A stretch of 64,000 nt of DNA from Ochotona curzoniae (taxonomy: Eukaryota; Chordata; Mammalia; Lagomorpha; Ochotonidae), in assembly GCF_017591425.1 (NCBI RefSeq), contig NW_024466218.1, positions 16,258,001-16,322,000 on the forward strand, in the 5' to 3' direction. The first letter of the stretch is position 1, and each line of letters starts with the position of its first letter. The translations under genes and the position numbers were made by a program. The notes below the pieces were generated by a model. It saw only the letters and a program-made list of their open reading frames with translations. It had not been told where the DNA came from and made no database searches. Of the stretch, positions 1 to 11,504 are shown in pieces.

Positions 1-555
1 AAGGTGATTTTCACAAATTCAGGCATTTTCTTACCAGTGCTCTATTACTTGTCAATGAAATTGTAGTTCAACATTAAGAGTCTGTGGATTATTCATGCAA
101 TATTTATATAATTTGACTAAAGTTTCATTTTATTAAATATTTCTCAGTGTCATGTTTTATTACTTCCTTTCACCCTAGTGTAACTCAGACCTAACAAAAG
201 TGAGGTTTTTCTCTTTTGGCATCAAACCACAGGCTACTTTGCTCCTTCAGGTTTTGTTTTAGTGTTTTTCAGCCAAAGAATGAGATATTTTTAAAAAATA
301 TTTTTAACATGGGGAGTCATTTGAGGAGATTTGTAAAGTCTTCAATAATACCATGATTTAACACTTGCCTTGTTCATTCATGTATACTGCCTTTTCTATT
401 TCTTATATACTGTAACATGCCAGTTTATAGTGATAATATTACAGCATTAATATAATTTGTTATCTCTTCCTTTGTTTGTTTGTTTTGAGCTTTTAAATTG
501 CATAAGAGCTTCATGGGGATTTTTTATTCCTTCTTTCATTTGACTTTGGAAACCA
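1..555. other. unique AT-rich noncoding DNA
   Basis: No ORF with coding texture and no repeat family I recognise. Sequence is AT-rich with short T and A runs. Confidence 0.6.
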
Positions 556-559
556 TATA

Positions 560-690
560 GAATCAGTGCTATTTATATCTGTGCCATCAATGAAGCTGAC
601 GGCAAGTTGAAGTAACTTGCCCATGATCACAGTGGAACGCCCTGTTGTGACCTCATTAGCCGTGTACAGGTACAGGACTCCTCAGCTATG
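560..690 (-). repeat. MIR SINE remnant
   Basis: The stretch around 605-650 (aagttgaagtaacttgccca, then atcacag) is the reverse-complement core of the mammal-wide MIR SINE. This is the part with the conserved 'taacttgcccaaggtcaca' motif. Both ends are lost by divergence. It is a fossil tRNA-derived SINE with no expected activity. Confidence 0.55.
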
Positions 691-1180
691 TTTGATGGTA
701 GTAACCAGTATGGTTATAGTGGCATCTAGTTTGGCTAATACTATAAAGTGGATTGGTTATTTCATTTAGCTTTTAGTCTTATTTTAGATGGAATTCAAGA
801 CTGCATTGTAATTCTTTTGTGAATCAGGAAACTTAATCAGTAACTCATGGTAGTTAAGACTGTAAGCTCTATTGTTGGGTATCTGTGTTGTTTCTGCTCT
901 TACACTATTAGCAACACATAGGGATTAGTTAAGAGTTAAAACTGTTTCTGCAGTTTGGTTTGGGGATATTTCTGATACAGGATGTGGATTTTGGAATGCA
1001 ATAGGTACTCTTTCACTCTCTCTCTAGGTTGTTGTAATAGAAAAGGTCATTTTGTTCTTTGTACTTTGTTAAGCACCAAACTAACTCATCATGTCTCTCC
1101 ATGAATTCAAAATAACCAATTTGAGGGAAAAAAAATGGATTCACAGTTTGTATAAGATGGAACCAATTTATATTGAAAAC
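691..1180. other. unique noncoding DNA
   Basis: Nothing recognisable beyond short pyrimidine runs near 1010-1025. Confidence 0.5.
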
Positions 1181-1185
1181 AGAAA

Positions 1186-1510
1186 ATGCCATGGCCTAGC
1201 GGCTAGTCCTCACCTTAAAAACGCACCAAGATCCCATTTGGATGCTGGTTCTAATCCCGGCAGCTCTGCTTCCCATCCAGCTCCCTGCTTGTGGCCTGGG
1301 AAAGCAGTCGAGGATGACCCAAAGCCTTGCGACCCTGCACCTCCGTGGCAGACCCACAGGAAGTTCCTGGCTCCTGTTTTGGGATCAGTGCAGCACCGGC
1401 CATTGCAGCCACTTGGGAAATGAATCATCAGACAGAAGATCCTCCTCTCTGTGTCTCCTCCTCTCTGTATATCTGACTTTGCAATAAGAAATAAATAAAT
1501 CCTAAAAAAA
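1186..1510 (+). repeat. CSINE (pika-type lagomorph SINE), near full length
   Basis: The tRNA-derived head (cctagcggctagtcctcacct) is followed by the 'gatcccatttggatgctggt' segment and the 'tccctgcttgtggcctggga' core. After those come a CT-rich run, 'tatatctgacttt' and the tail ending ataaataaatcc plus A's. Several CpGs have decayed to TG or CA, but the copy is otherwise close to the youngest ones in the window. An imperfect direct repeat (aaacagaaaatg / aaatagcaaatg) may be its target-site duplication. The 110-codon ORF starting at 1091 runs through this SINE and is not a gene. Confidence 0.9.
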
Positions 1511-1839
1511 TAGCAAATGAGTTCAAATTAGCATCAATGCCAAAACAGAACCTATACTTTTGTCACATTTAGTGAAAATCAAATATTCATGCATTTCCTT
1601 CCATAATTTTAGATTTTCAGAGTTTATTCTCAAGATATCACATAACACTTTATAAATAAAAACTTCAAAGAATAAAATACGTAACTAGTCAGAATATGGA
1701 AAATTACTGAGTAATAAGATTTAATGAGTTACTCTGAATCAGACAGAGGAATCTCAGTTCAAATGAGAAGATAAAAGAAAAATCAGTACAGTTCATGAAA
1801 GAAATCAATTGACTGTTGCTCAAGACTTATAAGCCATCT

Positions 1840-2330
1840 CTCACCCAATGAAAAATAGCCACTCGGTTCTGTTTGCCTGATATGATGCCACCCGTTAGCA
1901 GAATGCAGCCTGATTTTCAACAGCAAGATTTCTTTAACGCCTTACAGGGATTTTACGACATTCATTTTTAAACATAAAAGAACAATCAGACTGGCCTGCG
2001 GGAAAAGTTAATTTGTAGTAAAGCTGCCTTTTAATTCAGCTATCGCCTAGCGCCCCGAAATTCTTGTAAACTTTGCTGGTAAATTATTTTCAGATCTATT
2101 TATCATGGTCACAGCATGAAGTAGTTTCTGATTTATGTGGTGAGCTTCTGACTTTTGGTATTTTCTCTTGTGGCCTCAATCCATCAGGAAGCAGGGCTGC
2201 ATCACGTTTAACACCACTACAGCAATGTCGATAATGCTCCAGAACCCAGCATGCATAAAAAGGAGGACCTTGGCGGAGACTCCGGCCCCGGATGTGAGCT
2301 GACAGTTTAAGTAGCTTACATGGAAAGGTA
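1840..2330. promoter_or_regulatory. candidate conserved noncoding element with CpGs and a TATA-like motif
   Basis: Non-repeat block of higher complexity than its flanks. It keeps several CpGs (near 1889, 2045, 2053, 2272-2290), which is unusual in this CpG-poor region. It has homeodomain-like TTTTAATTCAGC and TTAATTTG, and GCATAAAAAG near 2251 followed 20-30 bases later by a CpG cluster. This resembles a mammalian conserved enhancer or a weak TATA promoter. Conservation cannot be measured from one sequence. Confidence 0.3.
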
Positions 2331-4700
2331 TTGCAGGGGAATTACATTTTTATATATTTGGAGGAGAATAATGCATGTTGCATTAGAAAGCTGAAGAATT
2401 TTTGTACAAGTGAAAAATTACAGTACAACTTCCCAGATTTAGCATTGCTCGCATGAAATGTTTTTCAAGTTCCAGTCACAGAGAGGAAGGATGTTCAGAA
2501 GTGAAGGCCAGGCAGACTCTAATTGCATTGTTGTTCTTCTCCTTTTCTGGTCCAGGGTCTGGTCCAGGCGATGGTAAGAGCAGGCGTGATCTAACTCAGT
2601 CAAATCATGTTTGTTAGTTGTGACGCCCTTGATTCTTATTTTATACTGCTTTATCACATTATATCTATTCTTTCCTTGGGTGATACATGAAATTTGTGGA
2701 GTTACTTCTCTGGCTGGCTTCTCTTTTCTGGTGAGGGAGCCATGTTGTTCCTAAACCTCAGTAGTGGCTATTTTGATGAACTAAGGCACGAGGCCAGTTG
2801 TGTTTTGATAACTGAACATTAATATACTTTCTGAATTGTAACATATCCATCACTCTACTACATCGTATCTCTATACAAGCTGGATATGAGGTGTTGGGTG
2901 AATTCGTTACTAGGTCTTGACAGGTGTGTGGAAGACTGAACGTCTGCCTGTAGATGTAAACATTGCCCCCTAACACCTGTATACTCATTAAATATTTTCT
3001 AAGTCTCTGTTACGGAGCAGAATGCCTATACACTTAAATGGATGAAGCACAATCAACAGCAGGAAGAAAAATATAAAATTAACAACAACATGAAGTTAAA
3101 TAACATGCTGCTGAATGACCAGTGTGTCTTTGAAAAGATGAAAAAGAAAATAAAAACCTTCTTGAAGCAAACAATGCTACTGTGTGACCTGTCAGTGAGG
3201 AAATTAATAAGGGGAAAAAAGAACTTTTTTGAAGGAATGAAAATAGAAGCAAAAATGTCAAACCTTCTTAGACGTAGCAAAAGCAGTAATGGTGCTTATA
3301 GTAACGCTGTTCATTTTAACACTTTTGCCATGCTGAGGAGTGTGTTTTTTCAATTTCACTGTGTTTAATTTGTAATTTTGTTATTATGAGGTCGAAAATC
3401 TTTCCATTCCTTTATTTACCATTGGAATAAAATAGTCACCTGGTAAAGCAGATCCTTCTCTTTTTCTCCAGTAGTGTTGTTTGTTTTTCAACCTTTTATG
3501 TCAGATTCAGCTTGATAAGTTTCCCTTAAGAGAAAAAAAAGTCTTATTGTAACGGTTATCCTTACATTTGTTGAAAGTTTCATGTTTTATCTATATTTTT
3601 GTATTTTATGAATGCTTATCTACATTTAGTGGACGTATTAATAACAGTATGTTTTGCTTTTCTGGTCTCTGCTATGAAATCCCATTTAGAAATACAACCA
3701 ATATTTGCACCTTGATCTTACATTCATAAACCTTGTTAATCTTGCTTATTAGCTTTAGAAATTTGATCTTAATATCTTTGAGTTTCTTTAATCCACAACC
3801 ATATCAATTGTGAATAGTGGCATTTTTTCTCACCTTACCTATGAAAGGTTAAATCCTCTCAAATTTAGAAGCTGAGGCAAAGACCTGTTTACAGAGAGCT
3901 TATTGGGAATTGATCTCAGGAAACACTGCTGCAGGAGGAAAGAAGTGACGTAAGAGAGCTGATAAAGGGTTTGCAAGTTACTTTGGAAGTTTAAATCTCA
4001 TTGGGGTCTTCATGGATCCTCAGAGAAAATGATTCATGACTTGTCAGATGTGAGGGATAATGCAAACGGCAGCATGTTTCCTAACAGTCCTGGCAGTTAT
4101 GACTGACGGATGTTCCCAGCACTGAGTTACTTCCAAGGGGTAAGTCATTTGTAGCCTACCACAAGGAAGAGCGAAGTGAATCCAAGAGTGAAAGATGGGT
4201 TCAGCAAAGAAATGACAGTGCTGTTAGCCAGCTGGTGAACATTTAGGTAAAAAAAAAAAATGAGGATAGACAAAACACCTGGTCCATTTTCTAATTTTTA
4301 TGGCATATATATCTTTCTCTTTCCATACTAAGCTGGCTGAAATCTTCAGCAGAAGTGACAGTAGTCAGCTTTTTCTATTTTCTGATTGCAAAGGGAAAAC
4401 TTTCAGTATTGTATTAGTAACACTTATGTTCACTATAAGCTTATTATAAATGGCCAAATTAAAGAAAATCTTCAAACCACAAATTCTTTTTCAAATAATG
4501 AATAAAATTTGAACTATGTCAAACAGTTTTCTAGTAAAATGAAAAAAAGTTATATTTTCTCTATTATTTAATTGAAATAACAGTATATATTGATTAATTT
4601 TAATATGGTCAATCAACTTTGTATTCCTGTAATAAAAATCATCAGTTTTGGGGGGGGGGTGGAGGTTGTTACATATTCCAAAATCATTTTGCTCATATTT
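2331..4700. other. unique AT-rich noncoding DNA
   Basis: No recognised repeat apart from A and T homopolymers (A-run at 4247-4260) and a run of ten G at 4650-4659 just downstream of the main block. The longest ORF (3042-3368, + strand, 108 codons) is Lys/Asn-rich, has no recognisable domain and matches what AT-rich DNA gives by chance. Confidence 0.5.
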
Positions 4701-4714
4701 ATTTTAATAGTTTT

Positions 4715-4965
4715 GCTTATATTCTTTTTATTTTTATTTGAAGGCAGATTTACAGAGAGGATAGACAGAGACACAAGCTCTTCAGTCCACTGGTTTATTC
4801 CCCAAGTGCCGTAGTGGACCAAAGCTGAGCTGATTCAAAGCCAGGAGCTTCCTCCAGGTCTCCCATGCAGGTGTGGAGTCCCAAGGCTTTGGGCCATCCT
4901 CCACTGCCTCCCAGGCCACAGGCAGGGAGCTGGATGGAAGTATCCACTGTGAGAGCACTGGCTCC
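4715..4965 (-). repeat. CSINE, antisense, 5'-truncated
   Basis: It begins with the inverted tail (ttatttgaaggcagatttac), then the purine-rich 'agagagga..agacagaga' block. Next come the 'ggtttattccccaa' segment and the core (gccaggagcttcctccaggt; ctcccaggccacaggcaggg). The tRNA head beyond about 4945 is badly degraded, suggesting an older or truncated copy. Confidence 0.85.
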
Positions 4966-5004
4966 CTTTATTAAATACACTGTCATGAGAAGTAGAAGCT
5001 CCTA

Positions 5005-5345
5005 TATTTTATTTTTTCACTTGCAAATCTATTATTAATTTATTCAACCAGAGGAGAGTAGAGAAGGAGAGAACAAGAGATTTATAATCAAGAACTGTCT
5101 CGCACTGGCTCATTCCCAAAGTGTTGGCGATACTCTTATCACTGTGCTTGTGACAGGCCTACAGGTCCACAACTCAGGTTAGACCTCACCTGTGGGTAGG
5201 GGCAAGCCAGTCACTCTGGTCATTGCCACTGCCTCCAGGAGTCCACATCTACACGGAGCTTTAGTCACTAGGCAGAACCAGGCCTCAGATTAAAGCACGA
5301 GAATATGGGACACAGGCATTTCAACTGGTGTCTTAACAACTAGCT
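5005..5345 (-). repeat. old CSINE, antisense, highly diverged
   Basis: The order of landmarks is that of an inverted CSINE: A-rich tail complement, purine tract near 5050, 'ctggctcattcccaaa', a core with 'actgcctccagg', then a head-like 'caggcatttcaactggtgtcttaac'. Divergence is far higher than in the copy just upstream, so it belongs to an earlier amplification wave. Confidence 0.5.
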
Positions 5346-5865
5346 CAAATCCGACAAGGTAAGGAGAGGGTTCCTGCTGTCCCGAATAGTTAGACTGTTA
5401 GGTTTTGCTGTTGGCTCTCTTTTGTTCCAGTATGCTCAAGGCTGCATCTGAAATGTAATATTTAAGTAAGTGCTAAGTATGTGATGGTAGGAATAAGTGC
5501 AAGTTAGAAGACTTAGTTCACATAGAAATTTTTCTGTACTTGGGTTTAAGTTCTTGTGGATTTAAAGGCACTAAAAACTACTACTCAAACAATATTCAGT
5601 TCGGAGAAGGTGGTATAATTTGCCCCTTCCAGGTAGCCAGATATGAAAAATGTGTGACGGATCCATGGGTTATCATTTCTAGACCAAGTCCTGCTGCAGC
5701 CATCACTAATCAAATGTCTTGTGCTTTCCCATTGAATTAGACTGCAGCAGCACAGCATTTGAAATGCCTCTCTCTTCCATATGAGGTGGCCATGTAGACC
5801 AAAAGAAAACTGCTGTAGGTAATCATGTATAAATAACATATTTAGATATATGATACATGTCTGAG
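5346..5865. other. unique noncoding DNA
   Basis: No recognisable repeat or gene. The ORFs here (5540-5740 and 5585-5884) overlap on opposite strands and lack coding character. Confidence 0.5.
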
Positions 5866-5869
5866 GAGT

Positions 5870-5995
5870 CTTAAAAAACTTCACAACAAATGGGCATTAT
5901 GAAAAAAAGAATAAATTTCAAAACATTATGCACCAAAATAAACTTGTCTTTTAGTTATAGTTTCCATAAATTTTTAAAAGCTCCCTCGGGTAGAA
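5870..5995 (-). mobile_element. mariner-type nonautonomous element remnant (MARNA-like MITE)
   Basis: The segment 'ttatgcaccaaaataaactt' with the flanking 'gcattatgaaaaa' and the terminal 'ttttaaaagctccctcgg' match a mammalian mariner-derived MITE. That family starts and ends with inverted repeats close to CGAGGGT..TTCAAAAAGTTC. This copy is inverted relative to those at 11.5 and 63.2 kb. It carries no transposase. Confidence 0.5.
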
Positions 5996-6025
5996 ATATA
6001 TTTTAGTGCTGATATTATTTAAAAT

Positions 6026-6376
6026 ATTTGAGTGCAGGCCTGACACGATAGCCTGGCAGTTAAAGTCCTCGCCTTGAACTCGCCTGGATCCCATATGGGC
6101 ACCAGTTCTAACCCCAGCGGCCCCGCTTCCCGTCCAGCTCCCTGCTTGTGATCCGGGAAAGCAGTTGAGGATGACCCAAGGCTTTGGGACCCTGCACCTG
6201 CGTGGCAGACCTGGAAGAGGCTCCAGGCTCCTGACTTCGGATAGCTCAGCTGCAGCCGTTGCGCTCACTTGGGCAGTGAACCATCTGATGGAAGATCTTC
6301 CTCTCTGTCTCTCTTCCTCTCAGTATATCTGCCTTTCCAATACAAATAAATAAATCCTTAAAAAAAATTTGAGTGC
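6026..6376 (+). repeat. CSINE, full length, with perfect target-site duplication
   Basis: A young pika-type CSINE runs from about 6036 to 6366, flanked by a perfect 10-bp direct repeat atttgagtgc at 6026-6035 and 6367-6376. It has an intact head (tagcctggcagttaaagtcc), the 'ggatcccatatgggcaccag' segment, the core, a CT-rich block, and the tail 'tatatctgcctttccaatac' plus AAATAAATAAATC. The clean duplication shows L1-mediated target-primed insertion. Confidence 0.95.
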
Positions 6377-6404
6377 GAATTTAATTACTATTGCTACTTT
6401 AAAA

Positions 6405-6695
6405 ATTAATTTTTTGTGGTGTGGTTTAAAGCAACACAGATTGACTGATTCATGGTTCTGCAGATCAGACTCCTCTACTCAGAGGCCTCCATTCCCTTTG
6501 GAGGCCTAAGGGACAGTTCACTTCCTTTCCTTTTGCTGGCTACTGGTTATCCATCCCATTCCTCTGTAGGTTTCTCCTTTCATCTTCAGCGTGAACAGTG
6601 TGGCATCTTCAGATCTCTCATTTCTGCTTCTGTCTTCTTCCTTCTCTGATGGTACTTTGCTTTGCCGAGGACCTTAGGATTACACTGAAGCCAAA
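6405..6695 (-). mobile_element. MaLR (MLT1-type) solo LTR remnant, antisense
   Basis: It reads as the reverse complement of an MLT1-like LTR: 'ggtttaaagcaacacagatt', 'ggttctgcagatcagactcc', 'cctttccttttgctggctac', 'gtggcatcttcagatctctc' and 'gaggaccttaggattacact' fall in the expected order. No internal retroviral sequence flanks it, so it is a solo LTR or fragment. It is old and heavily mutated. Confidence 0.6.
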
Positions 6696-6699
6696 AGAT

Positions 6700-8885
6700 A
6701 ATTCTGGAATATCAAACCATCTAGTCATGTCTGCAAAGTGCTCTTTTCGGTAGACAGTAATACATTTACGGGTTTTGAAGATCAGAACAGGGACATGTTC
6801 AGGACGATATTATTTTCCTGTTTCAGATAATTAAAGTTTTTTCAGAGCCCTTCTTGTCATCACACTTAATTCTGATAGCATATGCTGTTAAATGACCTCA
6901 GCTCTGGAAATTTCTGTTAGGCAGCCAGAAATAAATGGGGAAAAGTATCTTGGGCCAAAAATTAAGTTTAATCACACAGGAATTAGATATGTTTTCTTTC
7001 AGAACTTCTTTGATTGGGAATGCATCTACTGTGCAGGTGGAACTTAAAGGAATGCTATAAAATATCTCTACAGTATTCCAAACGGAATGTCCTGAGTGGA
7101 AGAGTCATCTTAGATATCTAGTACCTATTACTCCCAGGGGAATGAATGCCTGAGATTCAGGATACTGCATTGCTATTCACTGTAACCTCTTTGCATAACA
7201 CATGGATAGCACTGACTGATACAATGAATGACATGATAGAATTTACAAGCATGAAATCTGAGATCTTGAGCACTCAAAGTGATACTGCCCATTCTTTGTA
7301 AAGTTTTAGAACCGTCAATTTACTTCAACACTTATTGAGTGTCTGTGGTATTGAGTGATTCTATTTTAAATATTTCCCATCACTTGACTTGAAATTGTGT
7401 TCAAACAAAGAGAATACACAGGAATTTACTCACTTCTATTGTCTGGCTTGTTATCTTCATCTGTTTTAAGAAGAAAATTCTAATCTTTGAAATTAGGAGT
7501 AATGAGTGCATTCCTTGAGGATTTTAATCACGTCTTAGTTGTTTTCCTAATAGAGTCCCATCTGCCCTTCAAGTCCATCTGCTGGTTGTTAACACTTAGT
7601 CAGTCACCTGACAATTCCAGAATCTGAACTGAGAAGGGGGAGGGGCATGTGTGATCATGGTTTGTGATGATTCAATGCTATGATTCATAGCAGAGAGCGA
7701 GAGATCAAAATCTTTCAGTTCAAGCTCAGTTGAGTTGCACCTGGAGTCAGTTTGGTCCGTGAATGTAATTCAGAATGGCAAAGGAAAGAAGCACCATGCC
7801 ATATTTTCATTCTTTTGTCATGGAGGGTGGTGATCCCATTATTTCATTTTTCATTCATCATTGCAATAATAAAGAGCAAATTTGCTTTAGATTTGCAGCA
7901 AAAAATGTGGCTGCTGGAATCCTTAGACTGATTTATTTAACACAGATATCTGTCAACTTTCAGAACAGACTCTGGAACAGATGGTTGAATGTACTTTGAA
8001 AAGGAAAGGCTGTGGAGTCTTCTATTTAAGAAGGGCAAAGTCAGTACCAGGGTGGGTCTCCTGATTTTAAAGCCAGGAACTGAAGACAAGAAAGGTTAAA
8101 GGAGCACTGAAGGACATTTGTAATGTTTGTTACACATGGCCTCTTGTCTGGTAGAGGATAGCATATACTTCCATGTTATCTTCAGGTATTCTTGCAGTTC
8201 ACATTTCTGAGCTATGGGAATTACCTGAGTGCCAACTGATGCCCTCTTCTCCTGGATTTGACTCATGCAGCAATGGGATAAAATTGTCAATTGCAACTTG
8301 AGGACAGTCAGTTACAAAATAATTTCTTTAGGGCAGCACATTTTGCTGAACAGTTTTAGTTATTAGAAATCATTTGTCTTTAGGCTTTTCTCTTGTGATT
8401 TCAATTCAGATCAATATTTATGTTGACATCAGATGATACACAGAATAAATGCACTCCCTTTTCTAGCTGGTGCTTTCTTAAACATAGTAGAATAATCTCA
8501 ATCTGACATCTTGTCCACACTCTGGAAGGTTTATTAGATGATTTTAAACTAATGGCATTACATGTTTTTGTAAGGTCAGGATGCAAAGGTCTAAATAAGG
8601 AGAACTAAGGAGAGAAACAGTTGTAGGCATATTGCTTTAATTTGAGCCAAAATTATAATACCATATTAAAATGGATATTATAAATTTAGACTTTGCTTTT
8701 GGTATTATAGTTACCAGGCTAAGTAAAGCATGTATTTCACTGAAATATTTCTCGATGGAATGATATACGGAGTAATATGCTTTGCTCTGATGATCACATT
8801 CAGCAGGAACCTAGATAAAGAGAGCAGCATTCAGAGGGAGACCAAGGGAGTGATCTGGGTGCTTGGGAATCACGGCATATGAAGA
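6700..8885. other. unique noncoding DNA
   Basis: About 2.2 kb with no clear repeat. Short ORFs at 7775-7999 (+), 8096-8296 (-) and 8401-8586 (-) have no recognisable domain or coding bias. The context is noncoding. Confidence 0.5.
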
Positions 8886-8888
8886 TTA

Positions 8889-8952
8889 AAGAGGAGAGAG
8901 GGAGGGAGGGAGGGACGGACAGAGAGAGAGAGAGACAGAGAAACACACAGAA
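8889..8952. repeat. (GGGA)n/(GA)n purine-rich simple repeat
   Basis: A polypurine tract with GGGA units (about 8900-8915) followed by an uninterrupted GA run (about 8921-8934). The antisense Ser/Leu-rich ORF over it is an artefact of the repeat. Confidence 0.85.
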
Positions 8953-10465
8953 AGACATTTGACTAAGAACAAAAACATCTTGTGAGAGAGCTGGTATTTG
9001 TCTTATAATAAACACAGTATGTGCAGTTAAACTCACTTGGATTTAGTTATTGTTACTTCAAAGAGCAGAATTAAGACTTTCAGTTGGAAGGTGTTAGGAA
9101 GCAGATTTTGTCTTACTACAAATAAGGAAGAACTCAATACAGGGTAAATCTGCTGACAGCATAATTTTTAAATGCCTGAAAAAGAGACCAGAGTGCCTGG
9201 CATGAATAGAGTGGAGAAGATGTATTGTAAGGAAAATTTTAAGTTTCAACAAATTTAGAAGCTCAAAGAAAAGATTACCTCGGCTCTCCTACATAAAAGC
9301 ACTCTTAGATTGTGTAGGGTTTCAACAAGGTTTCTCTTAAGATACTTATGTTCTACTTCAACTATTAAAATAAAAGAACATGAGCATTTACTGTATAAAA
9401 GAGATAAAGAGTGTGTGATATCCAGATAACCAGATGGAATCATCAAAATGGACGTGAGTCAGGAATGGATTCATGGCAGAGACATTGAAAACAAAAGGGT
9501 GACAAAAGAAAGAGCAATGGGAAATGTGAGGCAGGTGAGTGGTCTAAGTCTGAAATACATGTGCTGTGTTCAATGGAAAGCTTCTAGATTGTTGAGATGT
9601 TTTGGCAGATGTGAGAGTAACCATGGAAAGATGATTGTGAATAGATTGGAATCTTAGTCAAAAAAATATCTCAGGAGTTTCAACTCTAATTTTACATGGG
9701 AAGCATTTTATGCCTTTGTGTAGAGTAACTGCATAACACACGATGCTGAAAGGAAAATATCTGAATATGCTTCAATAAGGAAAATCTTAAAGCAACGTGG
9801 AGGGTAAAATAGAATGTGCCCTTGGAGAAGAACAAAACAGAAAGCAAATGTTCTGTAGCTCACTTCAACCACTTCAGGCATCAGCAATTGCATTGACACT
9901 CATTTAGCAGCTTGTCTATGTCGAATAATGAGAGTTTCTACTTTAGAGCCTTTAGCACCCTGGCAACCATGGAGTCCTAACAACATTGTTTATCATATCC
10001 TTGTCCAGGTTAATGATGCATGATGCAGTTTCTTAAAATAAATTGGGGAGAAAAATCCATTGGAATACAAAGGAATATCACATTTTTCAAAATGGACAAG
10101 GCTATTAGCCTTATAAGGCCAAAAACTCATTTTCATTACCAATTAGATTTTAGACTTGTCAGGCAACACGTGCTTTTGTCTCTCCACTTAGTAGTTAGAG
10201 ACTTAAATCATTTTACAAAGATAAGAATAGAAAAAAAATTCTGTCCATTTTATTTTTTGAGCATCGGTAAACAAATCCATTCTTTATGTCTGCTGTGGAC
10301 ACAGAAATGTCAATAATATTCACATAACTTTTCACCAACATTGAGTCACAGTTTATTTATTACATGACTCTTTCTTGGAAAAGATTTTTCTAAATTGTTT
10401 AATATCATACTAAATTTTCAAGCATATGTATGATTTCATACAATAAAAATCTTAAAATGCAAACA
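8953..10465. other. unique noncoding DNA
   Basis: No recognised repeat or gene. Small ORFs on both strands look like chance. The ORF beginning at 10020 (98 codons) continues towards the MIR and shows no domain. Confidence 0.45.
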
Positions 10466-10469
10466 GAAA

Positions 10470-10615
10470 TGGGAAAATAAAACTGGATTTGGATCCTGGA
10501 AACTAGTGTTTGAATCTTGCCTCTGCTGTGAACATGATAGAGTCATGTAACTTCTTCAGTTTTTTCTCTTTTTACATAGAAAAAAATGACATAAAATATT
10601 AATGAGTCTGGTTGC
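10470..10615 (+). repeat. MIR SINE remnant
   Basis: MIR landmarks in order: 'tgtttgaatcttgcctctgc' (consensus gttcgaatcctggctctgcc), 'gtcatgtaacttcttcagtt' (taacctctctgtgcctcagtt), then an A-rich 'ataaaatattaatgag' segment. Confidence 0.65.
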
Positions 10616-10968
10616 CCTGTTGTTTCTGAGGTGGTTTTGGGGTCCGGCAGGACACCTAGTTAGATCCTTTTGGTGAATTTTGAAGCACTGCTCATGTCTT
10701 TGTTATTGGTCAAATTAATACCATTGGAAGAGGATAATCATGAGAATGACTCTTGAAAATTATCCTGAAATCATTTTTACTCCTTCACAACACTAAAAAT
10801 AGCAAGGAAGTTGCTATTGAAGTTCTTGGAAGCTTGCAATTTGAGATCAAAGATAACTGAACAGAAGGAATAAGTCTATGAATATTCATAAAGTGATAGT
10901 GGATAGATCAGCTAGGATGGCTTCATCAAAAAGCTGTACAGGTTGTGTGTTAAAACATCAGAAATTAA

Positions 10969-10994
10969 ACACACATACACACACAAACACACAA
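10969..10994. repeat. (AC)n microsatellite, short and interrupted
   Basis: About 13 AC dinucleotides broken by single T and A changes. Confidence 0.8.
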
Positions 10995-11134
10995 CTGGGT
11001 GATAGATATTTACCTGGCAGATAGGAGCATTGGCACCTGTTAGTATGGAGTAAACATTTTAATCTGACTATGCCTCTTTAATAAGTATAGAAAGATCTGC
11101 CTGAACTAAGGCGATTACATGGGTTTCCTGGACT

Positions 11135-11430
11135 TACTGACCACACAATTTATGTCTTAAAGCAACTTAGGTTTTTTGTCTTATGGTGTCCGTAGGATGG
11201 GAGTCTGTATATTGCGTAGCTGAGTCCTCAGATCAGAGTCTTACAAAGCTGTCATCAAAGGATTAACCAAGCTATGTTCTAATCTGGAGGCTTGACTGGG
11301 AAGAATCTGTTTCCACGCTCATCCAGTATGTTGGCATAATTCATTTCTTTCAACTATGTGATGGACGCCCTGGATCCTTATAGGCTGTTGGGTGCTCTCA
11401 GATGTATGAGAGCATGAATTGTTGCCTGTC
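11135..11430 (-). mobile_element. MaLR (MLT1-type) LTR remnant, antisense
   Basis: The order 'tgtcttaaagcaacttaggt', 'gcgtagctgagtcctcagat', 'acaaagctgtcatcaaagg', 'ggaggcttgactgggaag' and 'gttggcataattcatttctt' matches the reverse complement of an old MLT1-like LTR. No internal region is adjacent. The exact subfamily is not assigned. Confidence 0.55.
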
Positions 11431-11504
11431 ACATGACCCCTCCAAGTAGTATCCCTGAACATGGCTGTTTTCTTTTTCAAAGGCAAGAGAACATCGTTAT
11501 TCTG

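Noticed and set aside
1091..1423. 110-codon ORF on the plus strand
   Set aside because: It runs through a CSINE; the same reading recurs in other SINE copies and reflects repeat sequence, not a gene.
3042..3368. 108-codon Lys/Asn-rich ORF
   Set aside because: Composition is what AT-rich DNA gives by chance; a shadow ORF lies opposite and no domain is visible.
6036..6110. A functional tRNA gene
   Set aside because: The tRNA-like head belongs to a CSINE and cannot fold into a full tRNA; no free-standing tRNA or snRNA gene was seen in the window.
8800..9036. Ser/Leu-rich ORF resembling a signal peptide
   Set aside because: It is the reverse translation of the GA-rich simple repeat.
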